The notes: generated by a model not told the origin, from the letters alone. Numbered from the stretch's first letter, positions 44,824 to 53,987 are shown. The stretch is 64,000 nt of DNA from CALLPQ01 sp038531745 (GCA_038531745.1 JBCBBJ010000006.1:131776-195775), one strand, 5' to 3'. Translations and numbers: made by a program.

Positions 44824-44937
44824 CCCAGGGTGATCGGCCTACCGAGCATTATCGATGGATCGCCTTGGGGGCAACACCGTGGGCCCCGTGGTCAAGCCAG
44901 GGGGAGCGGAAGTTTTGTAAAAGCCCCCGCCGCCAGC

Positions 44938-47340
44938 CTAAAACTTCAGCCGCACCGTCACGCCAAAGGTACGCGGCTGGTTTGTTCTAAAGCCGAGGCG
45001 CGCGCGGCCGCCGCGTTCACGGTCGAACGACAAGAGGGCATTTTCATCGGTGATGTTGTTGATATACGCAATCACTTCAACATTGTCGTAATATAGACCG
45101 GCATTCAGATTGACGATCTGATAATCGGGAAGCTCAAGATCGAGACTTGTAAGCTCTTCGCCGGTTGCGCCCGCAAAGGGCAAGCCGGAGACAAAATCAC
45201 CGGCGCCTGGCACTTGGTCGCCGGGCTGCGTAAAGCGCGAGCCCACATGCTGCGCCGAAGCGGCAATAAAGCCCTCTGCGCTCACATCACCGAATTGCAA
45301 TGGAAACGTATGCTGAATACTGGCCGACAATTGAAGCTCCGGCACTGACGCCAGACGGTTGCCGTCCTGAACACCGCCCAGCACATTGCCATTCCCATCA
45401 AGCACCGTGGAATCGAATTCTGATTCAATCCAGCTGCCGGAGAAGAACACCTCAAGCCCGGTGAACAGCTCTGCGCCCAGTTCCCACTCCAAACCCAGCG
45501 TGTGGGCATCGGGCACGTTAAACGAAATTCTCGAGGAACAAGAGCCCGCATCAAGCGTTACCTGGAGATTGGAGATATCGGAGTAGAAAGCAGCGGCGTT
45601 AAACGTCAAGCCCCCGGTTTTTGCTTTGACGCCCGCTTCAAAGTTCCACAGCGTTTCGTCGTCATAGTCCTGGAAGTCGCCAAAGATGGCCTCGTCTTCC
45701 GCCGTACAGAGCGCCACGTTTAGGGGGTCATTCACCCCGCCGAGACGAAAGCCCTGGGACGCCTGGGCGTTGACGGTAATCGCATCGCTAAGGTCATAGG
45801 CGAGGAGAAAGCGCGGGGTAAACCCGCTGGATTCCGTTGTGTCCAGGGTGCCGCTATCCCCGGCGGCGAAGAGCCCGCCCGTGGTAATCGTACGCACTTC
45901 CTCAAAGTCGTAATAGCGGCCCCCGGCGGTGAAATGAAACCGATCGGTAATGTCGTAAGTAAATTCCCCAAAGAACGCGAACTGTTGCAAATCATAGGGA
46001 AGATCAGAGTTGAAGGGCGAGTCCACGCCAAAACCGTTGGCCACCGCCGCCGACGTGCCTTCGCCCAGCGTCGCGTCGGTGAAGGCATCATAGCCCGGGG
46101 TCGGCAGGCGCTGGCGATAAAACCTGTTGATATCGGTAAAGAAGAAACCCACCAGCCAGTCGAGCCGGTCATCACCAGAATTGGCCAGGCGCAATTCCTG
46201 CGTCCACTGACGAACATCGGTGGTATCACGCAGATTTGAGGGCAGCAGAACACCAGCCTCAGGGAAGCCGAGGTCAACCGACACAGAACCCGTCAGGGCA
46301 CTGGCATCGCGGCTCACCAGAATTTCGCGTTCGGTAAAAGTTGTCACCGACGTTGCCGTTACGCCGCCAAGATCGGCCTCAATCTTGTTGTCGACGATAA
46401 AGGTCTCGTCGGTAAATTCCTCATCAAGACGCAAAAACTGCCCGCGCTCCAAAAAGGTGACGGGCGCGCGCGTGGTGGTGAAGGGATTAGCAAAAAGGTT
46501 GAACACTTCCTGGCGGTTAAAGCCGTCGCTCTCAATACCCTGCCACACAACCCGCGGTGTGATGGATAGATTTTCAAAAGGCTCCCACCGCAAGGAAAGA
46601 CGGGTGCCATAGCGCACACCACTATTCACATTCTCAGTGGTCGAAACACCCAGCGGATCAGACGGGTCATCCATCAACGCATCGATAAAGCCGCCAAAGC
46701 GCTGATAGCTGCCCACAAGACGCAAGGCCATTTGATCCCCCAACGGGACATTGACAACACCTTTACCGTGGCCGCCACTGCCGCCGCTATCGTTAAAATT
46801 GAAATTGCCCTCAAAAAGCCCGGAGGATTCGCCGAGCACGGGCTGGTTGGTAATGTACCGGATCGTACCGCCGATAGAGCCGGAGCCAAACAGCGTGCCT
46901 TGCGGGCCGCGCAAGGTTTCAACCCGCGCCAAATCAAACAGGTCAAGATCGGGCGTAAAAAGCGAGAGCGAGATAACACTCTCATCGAGGTAGACACCCA
47001 CCTGTTCTTTAACGCCCGGTTGGTCCCGCACAATTTGACCGGCGGAGACGCCGCGGATCGCAACCTGGCTTTGGCCGGGGCCAAGGTTCTGGATCGTTAG
47101 GCCGGCAACATTGCGGGCAATATCCTCCAGGTTCTGGGAGCCGGTCCGCTGAATGTCTTCCTGGGTTTGTGCGTTGATGGAGAACGGCACATCCTGCAAC
47201 GTTTGCTCACGCTTGGTGGCCGTGACGATGATATCGTCGTCTTCAATGTCCTGGGCGAGCGCCGTGCCAACGGGCGATAGCGAAAATACAAGCGCTGCGC
47301 TGCACACACCGGACCGCAAACGGCTATGGAAAAATGTCAT
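44938..47340 (-). CDS. TonB-dependent outer-membrane receptor
   Basis: 800 residues. A signal peptide (VCSAALVFSLSPVGTALAQ) is followed by a TonB box-like DDIIVTATKREQ, the plug domain (INAQTQEDIQRTGSQNLEDIARNVAGL, IRGVSAG, VETLRGPQGTLFGSGSIGGTIRYIT) and a 22-strand barrel ending in the terminal aromatic VRLKF. The plug resembles the large receptor group common in Sphingomonadales and Caulobacterales, which take up siderophores, vitamins or glycans; the substrate is unknown. Start MTFFHSRLRSG at 47340 has GGAGAG upstream. It stands alone in the fabF-mltG gap. Confidence 0.93.
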   Translation of the reverse strand: MTFFHSRLRSGVCSAALVFSLSPVGTALAQDIEDDDIIVTATKREQTLQDVPFSINAQTQEDIQRTGSQNLEDIARNVAGLTIQNLGPGQSQVAIRGVSAGQIVRDQPGVKEQVGVYLDESVISLSLFTPDLDLFDLARVETLRGPQGTLFGSGSIGGTIRYITNQPVLGESSGLFEGNFNFNDSGGSGGHGKGVVNVPLGDQMALRLVGSYQRFGGFIDALMDDPSDPLGVSTTENVNSGVRYGTRLSLRWEPFENLSITPRVVWQGIESDGFNRQEVFNLFANPFTTTRAPVTFLERGQFLRLDEEFTDETFIVDNKIEADLGGVTATSVTTFTEREILVSRDASALTGSVSVDLGFPEAGVLLPSNLRDTTDVRQWTQELRLANSGDDRLDWLVGFFFTDINRFYRQRLPTPGYDAFTDATLGEGTSAAVANGFGVDSPFNSDLPYDLQQFAFFGEFTYDITDRFHFTAGGRYYDFEEVRTITTGGLFAAGDSGTLDTTESSGFTPRFLLAYDLSDAITVNAQASQGFRLGGVNDPLNVALCTAEDEAIFGDFQDYDDETLWNFEAGVKAKTGGLTFNAAAFYSDISNLQVTLDAGSCSSRISFNVPDAHTLGLEWELGAELFTGLEVFFSGSWIESEFDSTVLDGNGNVLGGVQDGNRLASVPELQLSASIQHTFPLQFGDVSAEGFIAASAQHVGSRFTQPGDQVPGAGDFVSGLPFAGATGEELTSLDLELPDYQIVNLNAGLYYDNVEVIAYINNITDENALLSFDRERGGRARLGFRTNQPRTFGVTVRLKF

Positions 47341-47767
47341 GGAGCTCTCCTCATCTGGTGGGCACCGACTTCGCCCCTCTAATTGACAGCATGAATCGGT
47401 TCTGTCCCGGCGGCAACTCGCATAGATGAGGCTTCGGCAATGTGTGTGGGCAGACGTTAGGGAAGATTGCCCGCAAAAAAAGAGACAATTCCGGCCCACG
47501 GACTATCGGTTGTGTAACGAGAGGCTTGGTTCCACAGGCAGGAATTCTCCGTGCTCCTATAATTTATATAATGAAAACATGGGCTTGGAGGGGGCGTGCG
47601 GAACATCAGCTTAAAAGCTGATCAACGCGACGCCCAGCAGCAGCGACTGCGCGATTGCGCCCGAAAGCGCATCCACGCCCCCCCTATTGCGCGGTCACGC
47701 CCAAGGTCGCTGCCATTTTGTTTTGGTCAGATGTTGCTGTTTGCCAACACCCGCCGGGGCATGATGA
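47341..47767. other. Intergenic region between fabF and the TonB receptor gene
   Basis: 427 bases without a supported gene. Both flanking genes are on the minus strand, so this is the receptor promoter region. An AT-rich stretch at about 47559-47580 (TATAATTTATATAATG) could hold a -10 element. The perfect palindrome at 47605-47622 lies just upstream of it with respect to the receptor. No Fur-box-like 19-mer was found by eye. Confidence 0.5.
47605..47622. promoter_or_regulatory. Operator-like 18-bp palindrome upstream of the TonB receptor
   Basis: ATCAGCTT - AA - AAGCTGAT is a perfect inverted repeat with 8-bp arms. Its length and near-zero spacing fit a dimeric repressor or activator site. 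It lies about 265 bp upstream of the receptor start and about 145 bp past the fabF stop. No matching regulator gene is adjacent. Confidence 0.4.
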
Positions 47768-49057
47768 TCAAGCAACCCGCTGCATGATCAAAGACGCATT
47801 TGTGCCGCCAAAGCCGAAGGAGTTGGTCAATATCGCGTTGACTTCTTTCTTCACAGGCTCATGGGCAGCCAGATTGATCGGCGTTTCCACGCTGGGGGTG
47901 TCGAGATTGAGCGTTGCCGGGCAAATATTATCGCGCATGGCAAGAATGCAGAAGACCGCCTCCACCGCGCCTGCGGCACCAAGCAAATGGCCAATGGATG
48001 ATTTTGTGGAGGACATCACCAGTTGATCCGCACCCCCCTCAAAGAGGCGTTCCACGGCGCCCAACTCGATTTCATCGCCCAGGGGCGTTGAGGTGCCGTG
48101 GGCATTGACATAATCAATGTCGGCGGCGGAAAGGCCGGCGCGCTTTAGAGCCATCTTCATGGCTCGAAACGCGCCATCGCCGTCTTCGGCGGGTGCGGTC
48201 ACGTGATAGGCATCGCCGGATAGTCCGTACCCTGTCACCTCGGCATAAATCCTGGCCCCTCGTGCGCGCGCATGCTCCAGGCTTTCGAGGATGAGCATGC
48301 CCGCGCCCTCCCCCATGAGGAAGCCGTCACGGTCCTGATCATAGGGGCGCGAAGCTTTTTCCGGTGTGTCGTTAAACTTCGTTGTTAGCGCTTTGCACGC
48401 GGTAAATCCGCCAATACCAATGGGGCAAACAGCCGATTCCGCGCCGCCCGCCACCATCACATCGGCATCACCAAGCATGATCAATCGCGCCGCATCACCA
48501 ATGGCATGGGCGCCAGACGAGCAGGCGGTAACCACCGCATGGTTAGGCCCGCGCAAATTATTGCGAATGGAAATCTGGCCGGAGATCAGGTTAATAAGAC
48601 TGCCGGAGATAAAAAACGGTGAGACCCGGCGCGGGCTGTTATTGTGTAAAAGAAGAGAATTTTTCTCGATCCCGCCCAGCCCGCCAATACCGGCGCCACA
48701 TAAAACGCCTGTGCGTTCCTGCGCGGCGCGGGTGGACAGATCGATACCCGACGCTTTGATCGCCTGGTCAGCCGCGGCAATGCCGTAAACGATAAAGTCA
48801 TCGATCCGGCGCTGATCGCGCGCATCAACATAATCGTCCGGGTTAAACGCATCTTCCCCTGCGGCAGCCCCGCCCCCATTACCATCCCGGCGCGGCACCT
48901 CTGCTGCGATCTTGCATGGCAACTGCGTGGTATCGAATTTTTCGATCTGCCGCGCGCCGCTTTCCCCGGCAAGGAGGCGGCGCCAGGTGGCGTCAACTCC
49001 GTCAGCCAACGGTGAGACCAGCCCCAGTCCGGTAACAACAACCCTTTTTAATTCCAT
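47768..49057 (-). CDS. fabF: 3-oxoacyl-ACP synthase II
   Basis: 429 residues of the KAS II type. MELKRVVVTGLGLVSPL is the typical N-terminus. The catalytic triad is C179 in VTACSSGAHA and the His residues in NAHGTSTPLGD and SSIGHLLGAAG; SFGFGGTNAS completes the site. It elongates acyl-ACP with malonyl-ACP. It follows acpP by 234 bp with a strong terminator between them. A Gly/Ala-rich insert at about residues 58-68 (DGNGGGAAAGEDA) is longer than usual. Confidence 0.96.
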   Translation of the reverse strand: MELKRVVVTGLGLVSPLADGVDATWRRLLAGESGARQIEKFDTTQLPCKIAAEVPRRDGNGGGAAAGEDAFNPDDYVDARDQRRIDDFIVYGIAAADQAIKASGIDLSTRAAQERTGVLCGAGIGGLGGIEKNSLLLHNNSPRRVSPFFISGSLINLISGQISIRNNLRGPNHAVVTACSSGAHAIGDAARLIMLGDADVMVAGGAESAVCPIGIGGFTACKALTTKFNDTPEKASRPYDQDRDGFLMGEGAGMLILESLEHARARGARIYAEVTGYGLSGDAYHVTAPAEDGDGAFRAMKMALKRAGLSAADIDYVNAHGTSTPLGDEIELGAVERLFEGGADQLVMSSTKSSIGHLLGAAGAVEAVFCILAMRDNICPATLNLDTPSVETPINLAAHEPVKKEVNAILTNSFGFGGTNASLIMQRVA

Positions 49058-49210
49058 GCCCGTTTCGCCCTTCTGTGTATTGGCCCCTTATTATCGAGTC
49101 TGTTTACGCGCAAATGCAGCCCGCATCAAAGGAGAGTGCGCATCTTGCAGGATCTGGAGAGCACAGAAAAAGGACAGAAAATGGACGAGCCAGACCCAAT
49201 ACCCGGCCAA

Positions 49211-49250
49211 CAAAAAGGGCTGTGCGTTCGATCGCGAACACACAGCCCTT
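49211..49250 (-). terminator. Intrinsic terminator between acpP and fabF
   Basis: AAGGGCTGTG...TTCG pairs with CGAA...CACAGCCCTT (49215-49250), and on the minus strand the stem is followed by TTTTTG. It lies just past the acpP stop codon. It would let acpP be made as an abundant short message while fabF is read at a lower level or from its own promoter. Confidence 0.8.
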
Positions 49251-49291
49251 GGCAGATTCAAGCATTGGGGCCCCAGGGACCCGGTGCCGGG

Positions 49292-49528
49292 TTATTTTTT
49301 CTGTTGTTCAATAAAGGTGATCGCGTCGCCCACGGTTTGGATTGTCTCGGCGGCGTCGTCGGGGATTTCCACCTCGAACTCTTCTTCAAAGGCCATAACG
49401 AGTTCGACAATATCGAGGCTGTCGGCGCCCAGATCGTCAATAAAGCTGGCTTTGGGTTCGACCTTGGCTGCCTCCACATCGAGATGCTCGACAACGATTT
49501 TTTTTACTTTTTCCGCAAGATCAGACAT
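49292..49528 (-). CDS. acpP: Acyl carrier protein
   Basis: 78 residues, a textbook ACP. The phosphopantetheine attachment site is S37 in DDLGADSLDIVELVMAFEEEF. The acidic helix II faces its partner enzymes. AAAGGAG precedes the ATG. A sigma-70-like promoter lies at 49589-49616 and an intrinsic terminator follows, so it is probably a single-gene transcript. In other alphaproteobacteria it directly follows fabG; here three extra genes intervene. Confidence 0.98.
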   Translation of the reverse strand: MSDLAEKVKKIVVEHLDVEAAKVEPKASFIDDLGADSLDIVELVMAFEEEFEVEIPDDAAETIQTVGDAITFIEQQKK

Positions 49529-49588
49529 TCAAAGCTCCTTTAGGGAATATCGGTTCCGGTAATAAGCGGCATACCGGTTTCCGCTGGG

Positions 49589-49616
49589 TATCTAGCGCGA
49601 AAGCGCAGAATTTCAA
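49589..49616 (-). promoter_or_regulatory. Predicted sigma-70-type promoter of acpP
   Basis: On the minus strand TTGAAA (49616-49611), a 16-base spacer and TAGATA (49594-49589) form a good -35/-10 pair. It lies about 60 bp upstream of the acpP ATG. With the terminator after acpP this makes a self-contained unit. Confidence 0.5.
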
Positions 49617-49738
49617 GTGTTTCAAGGGGTTGTCAGCGCAATTTGGGCGCACGGCACGCCGCCTATTCGGGATTTTTCAGCTCAGCCCCAATTCATGCGC
49701 GGCATAAGGCAAATTAACGGCGCTGGCAACCAAGCCAG

Positions 49739-50686
49739 TCAGACCGATTTGCCGAGGCGCGCCACATGGGCGGTGGCAAAGAAAAGCACAAAATTGATCA
49801 ATTGCGATAACCCAGCCTCCGCCAAGAGCATGCCCGCCAGCGCCGCCTCGCTGGCATTGACCAATGGGGCCAGCGACAGGGCAGCCCCCAAAAATACCAG
49901 GTCCTGATTGGGAATAAACGGGATGCGGCTCAACACCAGCTGGAGGGCCAAAAACATCAGCCAGGCGGACAACGGTGCGCCCGGCAAGGCCGCCGCATAC
50001 ATCGCTGCATGAAGCACGAGAATGAGGACGGTGCGCGCCCCATGGATGGCAAAAACCGGACGCAGTTTTTCATAGGGCAAGGCGATCAGTCGCCGGTGCA
50101 AGACAATCACCGTGATGGAAAGCACCAATGACGATGTAAAGGCCAGAACAAACAAGACCCCACCCCCGCCGGGTAATGCCGATAACCCCATCGCCAGTTT
50201 GCCAGCCCACACAAGGCCGATGATCATAAAAACGGTGGCAAGATTTGAGGCGAGCGCGGACAAGAGATTATTGTCTTTCACCCCAACAACAACCGCCTTG
50301 TCATTAAGGGGAAGTTTACGCCGTGCCCAGAGGGTCAAAAACCCCTCCCCCGAGTAGCCTATCACCGCAAAATTATAGACCCGCTTGCGCAAAAATGCCG
50401 GCCAATGGCGCCCAAGCGGCACGTCCCAGATCATCTGGTAAATAAAAAGCTCCGACATGGGCAACGCCAAGAACCGCAGAGCAAAAAATACATAGAACCA
50501 CACGGATTGGGGCAGATTGTTCATCACATCGGCCCAACCCACCTGAGCAAAGCGTATAACCAGATAAATCAGTACAAGGATAAGTAAGAGATATTGCGCG
50601 CCCGTTAAGGCGCGCGCGATGTGCGGGTTGGCGCGCATACGCTGTTGCCAGGCCATAAACCGGCCGAATTGTGCGTTCTTGACCAT
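49739..50686 (-). CDS. Polytopic membrane protein, paralogue A of the fabG-acpP island
   Basis: 315 residues with about eight hydrophobic helices. I do not recognise a firm family; the layout loosely recalls lysylphosphatidylglycerol-synthase-type flippase domains. It shares clear blocks with the next gene: FLRKRVYNFAVIGYSGEGFL versus FLRKRAYNFSVFSYSGEAFL; LARRFL-type ALRFLALP; SRIPFIPNQDLVFLGAALS versus SRIPFLPNQDLAFVGVALA; and LLAEAGLSQL versus VVAEAGLSQL. The two therefore arose by duplication. The conserved PNQD and AEAGLSQ segments are candidates for functional residues. It is 57 bp downstream of its paralogue on the same strand. Confidence 0.75.
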   Translation of the reverse strand: MVKNAQFGRFMAWQQRMRANPHIARALTGAQYLLLILVLIYLVIRFAQVGWADVMNNLPQSVWFYVFFALRFLALPMSELFIYQMIWDVPLGRHWPAFLRKRVYNFAVIGYSGEGFLTLWARRKLPLNDKAVVVGVKDNNLLSALASNLATVFMIIGLVWAGKLAMGLSALPGGGGVLFVLAFTSSLVLSITVIVLHRRLIALPYEKLRPVFAIHGARTVLILVLHAAMYAAALPGAPLSAWLMFLALQLVLSRIPFIPNQDLVFLGAALSLAPLVNASEAALAGMLLAEAGLSQLINFVLFFATAHVARLGKSV

Positions 50687-50743
50687 GGGAATGCCCAGCG
50701 CCGCAGCCCCTATGGTGGGGCGCTTTGTCGTTTACCTTGGTTT

Positions 50744-51874
50744 TTATGGGTTTTTCACCTCAACGCAAAGCGCTGATTTCGACCCTGCACGCGGCAGCGT
50801 CTCAAGGGGCAGCGTCGCCAGAAACAACCCGATGCAGACAAGTTGCGACAAGCCAGCCTCAGCAACAACAACACCAGCAATCATGGACGCAACAGGTATG
50901 GATGTCCCCGCCTGGCCGTCACTGAAAAAGGGGTTTGCCTGAATGATCGCAAGGGCAACCCCCACAAAAGCAAGGTCCTGATTGGGTAAAAACGGTATGC
51001 GCGAGACCGCCAGTTGAATACCCGCCAAAAGAATAACCAGTGATAGCAATTGCCCCCACGGCACTAAAAGATCAGACGGGCCCGCCATGACCGCGCCATA
51101 CATGCCAAACAAGGACAAAAGCTGAACGATCTGCCGCAAGCTATGCCAGGCAAGGACACGGCGTATGGCCGCGTAACCCACGGCAATCCAACGATCACCG
51201 ACGATACCAACCACAAATACCGCAATTAGCGCCATGGCGAACCCACCGGCCATAACCACACCAATTGGTATGCTGACGGTACCAAGTCCGTGGGCGGGGC
51301 CAAACACCGACACAGGGACCAAAACCCATGCTGCGCCAATCATCACCACCGCCATCACATTGGCCGTGAACGACGACAGGATATTTACATCTTTGACTGT
51401 CGAGGCCGCGGTCCCAAGCGACAAACCAAGGGCTCGCCGCGCATAGAGGGTTAAGAACGCCTCCCCTGAATAGCTGAAGACCGAAAAATTGTAGGCCCGC
51501 TTGCGCAAAAATACGGGCAGTAAATAACGCAGCCCGCGCTTTTGCAAAGCCACAAGGGGCCCCGCCCACAGTGAACGGTAAATCACAAACTCAGTGATCG
51601 GTAGCGCCAAAAACCGGATGGCAAAGAAAACAAAAAATACCGGTTGCGTCGGCAGGTTTTGCACGAGTGTTGACCAGCCCACCGCGCGCACTTGAACGAA
51701 AAGAAAAACGACAATCCCGGCCAGCAATAAACTCTGAAAGAGCCGAACACATTTCTGCCCGGATGAGGATTGTGCAAGGTTCATCAGCTGGCGGATCAAA
51801 GACATGATCGGCGGGATAAGGGATAGGGGCCCCCTTCGTGCCGCGTTGCCAGTCCCGTTAGGCGGCAAGATCAT
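50744..51874 (-). CDS. Polytopic membrane protein, paralogue B of the fabG-acpP island
   Basis: 376 residues from the ATG at 51874 (an ATG at 51805 would give 353; neither ribosome site is strong). About eight hydrophobic helices. It carries the same blocks as its neighbour: FAIRFLALPITEFVIYRSLW, FLRKRAYNFSVFSYSGEAFL, LYARRALGLSL, SRIPFLPNQDLAFVG and VVAEAGLSQL. From this start it overlaps the end of the ATP-grasp gene by 17 bases, which argues for one transcript of all three. Function unknown; membrane export or flipping of a product of the ATP-grasp enzyme is a guess. Confidence 0.72.
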   Translation of the reverse strand: MILPPNGTGNAARRGPLSLIPPIMSLIRQLMNLAQSSSGQKCVRLFQSLLLAGIVVFLFVQVRAVGWSTLVQNLPTQPVFFVFFAIRFLALPITEFVIYRSLWAGPLVALQKRGLRYLLPVFLRKRAYNFSVFSYSGEAFLTLYARRALGLSLGTAASTVKDVNILSSFTANVMAVVMIGAAWVLVPVSVFGPAHGLGTVSIPIGVVMAGGFAMALIAVFVVGIVGDRWIAVGYAAIRRVLAWHSLRQIVQLLSLFGMYGAVMAGPSDLLVPWGQLLSLVILLAGIQLAVSRIPFLPNQDLAFVGVALAIIQANPFFSDGQAGTSIPVASMIAGVVVAEAGLSQLVCIGLFLATLPLETLPRAGSKSALCVEVKNP

Positions 51875-52925
51875 GTGCCCTTTTAATGCCGGATAGGCCG
51901 TCTTGCCCATCAGAGATACCGAGGGCGTTGTCATCAAAAAGCGCCGGCGACAAGGCAAGCTCTGGTTCATCAAACAAGCGAGCGATCATCAAATCCGCCG
52001 CCAGTGGGCGAAACCCGTGCACACAATTTGACGGAAAGCTTGTCAGCTCTCCCACTAAAATCGCTGATCCATCGATATAAAAATCCGCCCTCATAAACGA
52101 AAACCCCGCACAAAGGCCGCTCGCCATGGCAAGAACGTCTTTAAGCTGATCATAATAGTCAAACGCCCTGCCCGAATTGGGATATTTCAGTGAAGCAGGC
52201 AGATGCCGGCCATCAAGGTCATAAAAATCCCGGTAGTGACCGTCATAACGGCCGTGATCAACCTGGATCAGTTTCGGCTTACCCCCAAAGCACATGACTT
52301 TGATATCGTCGAGTGCCCCGAACTGACCGCCAATGATCGGCTCGATAATCAGTTTACGATCCAGTCCTTTGTAATTTGGCTCCCGGCTCGCGTCAAAATA
52401 GTCTTTACGCAGCCAATATTTCATCCGCCGACGCTCTGCCGTGGTGGGCTGGTGCGTGGCGAGATGTAAAACCTCCTGGCTCGAGTGGGTCGGCTTGACA
52501 ACGCAGGGGAGTGGAAAAACTAAACCATCGATATCATCGCCCTGCCTGATGAGACCTAGCGTTGGCGTCACATGGCCCGGCCCGCATGTGCGCGTGACAA
52601 ACGTTTTGACATGCTCTTTATCAGTGACCTCCCGGCGCAGCGGCGTGCGTGCCGCCGCCGACAATTTCAGATTTATGAGCTTTTCATTAAACCGAACGGG
52701 CTCATTGAGATTGGGCAACGTCTTATTGTTACAGAAAAAATAGAAGAGCTTTGCGATGGCCCGGTTGACGAAAGGGTGATCGGGCAAGAGACCAAAAACC
52801 TGCGTGCCTAACCATTCAAGCAACAGCCAACCGCGTTGGCGTGTTGTTGATATTTGAGCCTGTTCTTTTGTGTGATTGTCTTTGCCGGGATGATATTCAA
52901 TTCGGGTGGTGTGTCCGCCAGACAT
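51858..52925 (-). CDS. TupA-like ATP-grasp protein
   Basis: 355 residues resembling the ATPgrasp_TupA family of polymer-related enzymes. The blocks are RFNEKLINLKL and DKEHVKTFV at the N-terminus, PCVVKPTHSSQEVLHL (ATP-binding), RKLIIEPIIGG, DDIKVMCFGGKPKLIQVDHGRY, the HYRDFYDLDGRHLP signature, and MRADFYIDGSAILVGELTSFPSN with the metal-binding Asp/Glu. TupA itself takes part in teichuronopeptide synthesis; other members lie in surface-polysaccharide loci. GGGAG lies seven bases before the ATG. It heads a minus-strand trio with two paired membrane proteins. Confidence 0.85.
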   Translation of the reverse strand: MSGGHTTRIEYHPGKDNHTKEQAQISTTRQRGWLLLEWLGTQVFGLLPDHPFVNRAIAKLFYFFCNNKTLPNLNEPVRFNEKLINLKLSAAARTPLRREVTDKEHVKTFVTRTCGPGHVTPTLGLIRQGDDIDGLVFPLPCVVKPTHSSQEVLHLATHQPTTAERRRMKYWLRKDYFDASREPNYKGLDRKLIIEPIIGGQFGALDDIKVMCFGGKPKLIQVDHGRYDGHYRDFYDLDGRHLPASLKYPNSGRAFDYYDQLKDVLAMASGLCAGFSFMRADFYIDGSAILVGELTSFPSNCVHGFRPLAADLMIARLFDEPELALSPALFDDNALGISDGQDGLSGIKRAHDLAA

Positions 52926-53201
52926 ATCTTTCTCCCAACCTTCGTACCAGTATTCGAAAAGACCGACGCACTTTCATAGGGTGCTGGGGGTCGCGATCCC
53001 TTGGCGCCCCCACCACAGAAGCACTAAAGCGTTTGGCGAAACCGCAGACAAATCACGTCTGCGTGCCCACCCCGACAATGAGAACACCCACCACAAATAG
53101 GCACAGGTTTGGCGGCCCGCCACCTCACCTAACAGAATGATTATGTAATCGTTCGCCAGCCCACCGAGGCTGACCCACAGACGATCCGCGCGGCAATGAT
53201 A

Positions 53202-53939
53202 TTAAATCATCGCCATACCGCCATTCACATGCACCGTCTGACCCGTCACATAGGCGCCGGCGTCGCTGGCAATATAGACGGCCGCCGCCGCGATATCATC
53301 GGGTGTACCCATTTTGCCGGCGGGAATTTTTGTGAAGATCGCCGCTTTCTGATCGTCAGTGAGGGCATCGGTCATGGCGGTTTCGATAAACCCTGGCGCG
53401 ATGCAATTGACGGTCACGTTACGGCTTGCCACTTCCTGCGCCAATGATTTTGAAAAGCCGATCATTCCGGCTTTGGAGGCGGCGTAATTTGCCTGGCCCG
53501 CATTGCCGGTCACACCAACAACCGATGTGATACCGATGATGCGGCCATGGCGTTGTTTCGTCATCCCCCGCAGGGACGCCCGCGCGAGCCGGTAATAGGC
53601 GGTAAGATTGATTTTGATCACCTCGTCCCAGGCATCGGGCTTGAGCATGAGGAGGAGCGTATCGCGGGTCACCCCGGCGTTGGCCACCAGAATATCGAGA
53701 CCGCCCATGGCGGCGCTTGCCGTCTTGGGCAACTCATCAACCGCGTCGAGGTCCGATAAATTGCACGGCGCCACATGCACCCGCTCGCCCAATTCTTGCG
53801 CCAGCGCCTGCAATTTCTCCTCGCGGGTGCCCGACAAGGTGACCGTCGCCCCCTGGCCGTGGAGCTGCGTTGCAATGGCCCCGCCAATACCGCCCGTGGC
53901 GCCGGTGACCAGGGCGCGTTTACCCTCAAGATCGAACAT
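53202..53939 (-). CDS. fabG: 3-oxoacyl-ACP reductase
   Basis: 245 residues, classical short-chain dehydrogenase. The NADPH loop is TGATGGIGG, NAG is in ILVANAGVTRD, and the catalytic residues are S139, Y152 and K156 (QANYAASKAG). FVNGGMAMI-type VHVNGGMAMI closes the fold. It reduces 3-oxoacyl-ACP in fatty-acid elongation. AAGGA precedes the ATG. It is 48 bp after fabD, so fabD-fabG form one unit; 276 bp then separate fabG from the ATP-grasp gene. Confidence 0.97.
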   Translation of the reverse strand: MFDLEGKRALVTGATGGIGGAIATQLHGQGATVTLSGTREEKLQALAQELGERVHVAPCNLSDLDAVDELPKTASAAMGGLDILVANAGVTRDTLLLMLKPDAWDEVIKINLTAYYRLARASLRGMTKQRHGRIIGITSVVGVTGNAGQANYAASKAGMIGFSKSLAQEVASRNVTVNCIAPGFIETAMTDALTDDQKAAIFTKIPAGKMGTPDDIAAAAVYIASDAGAYVTGQTVHVNGGMAMI

Positions 53940-53987
53940 GCATGATCCTTTTCTTTGTTCTAGCGCACGTGCGTGCGCCTTTCCTGT

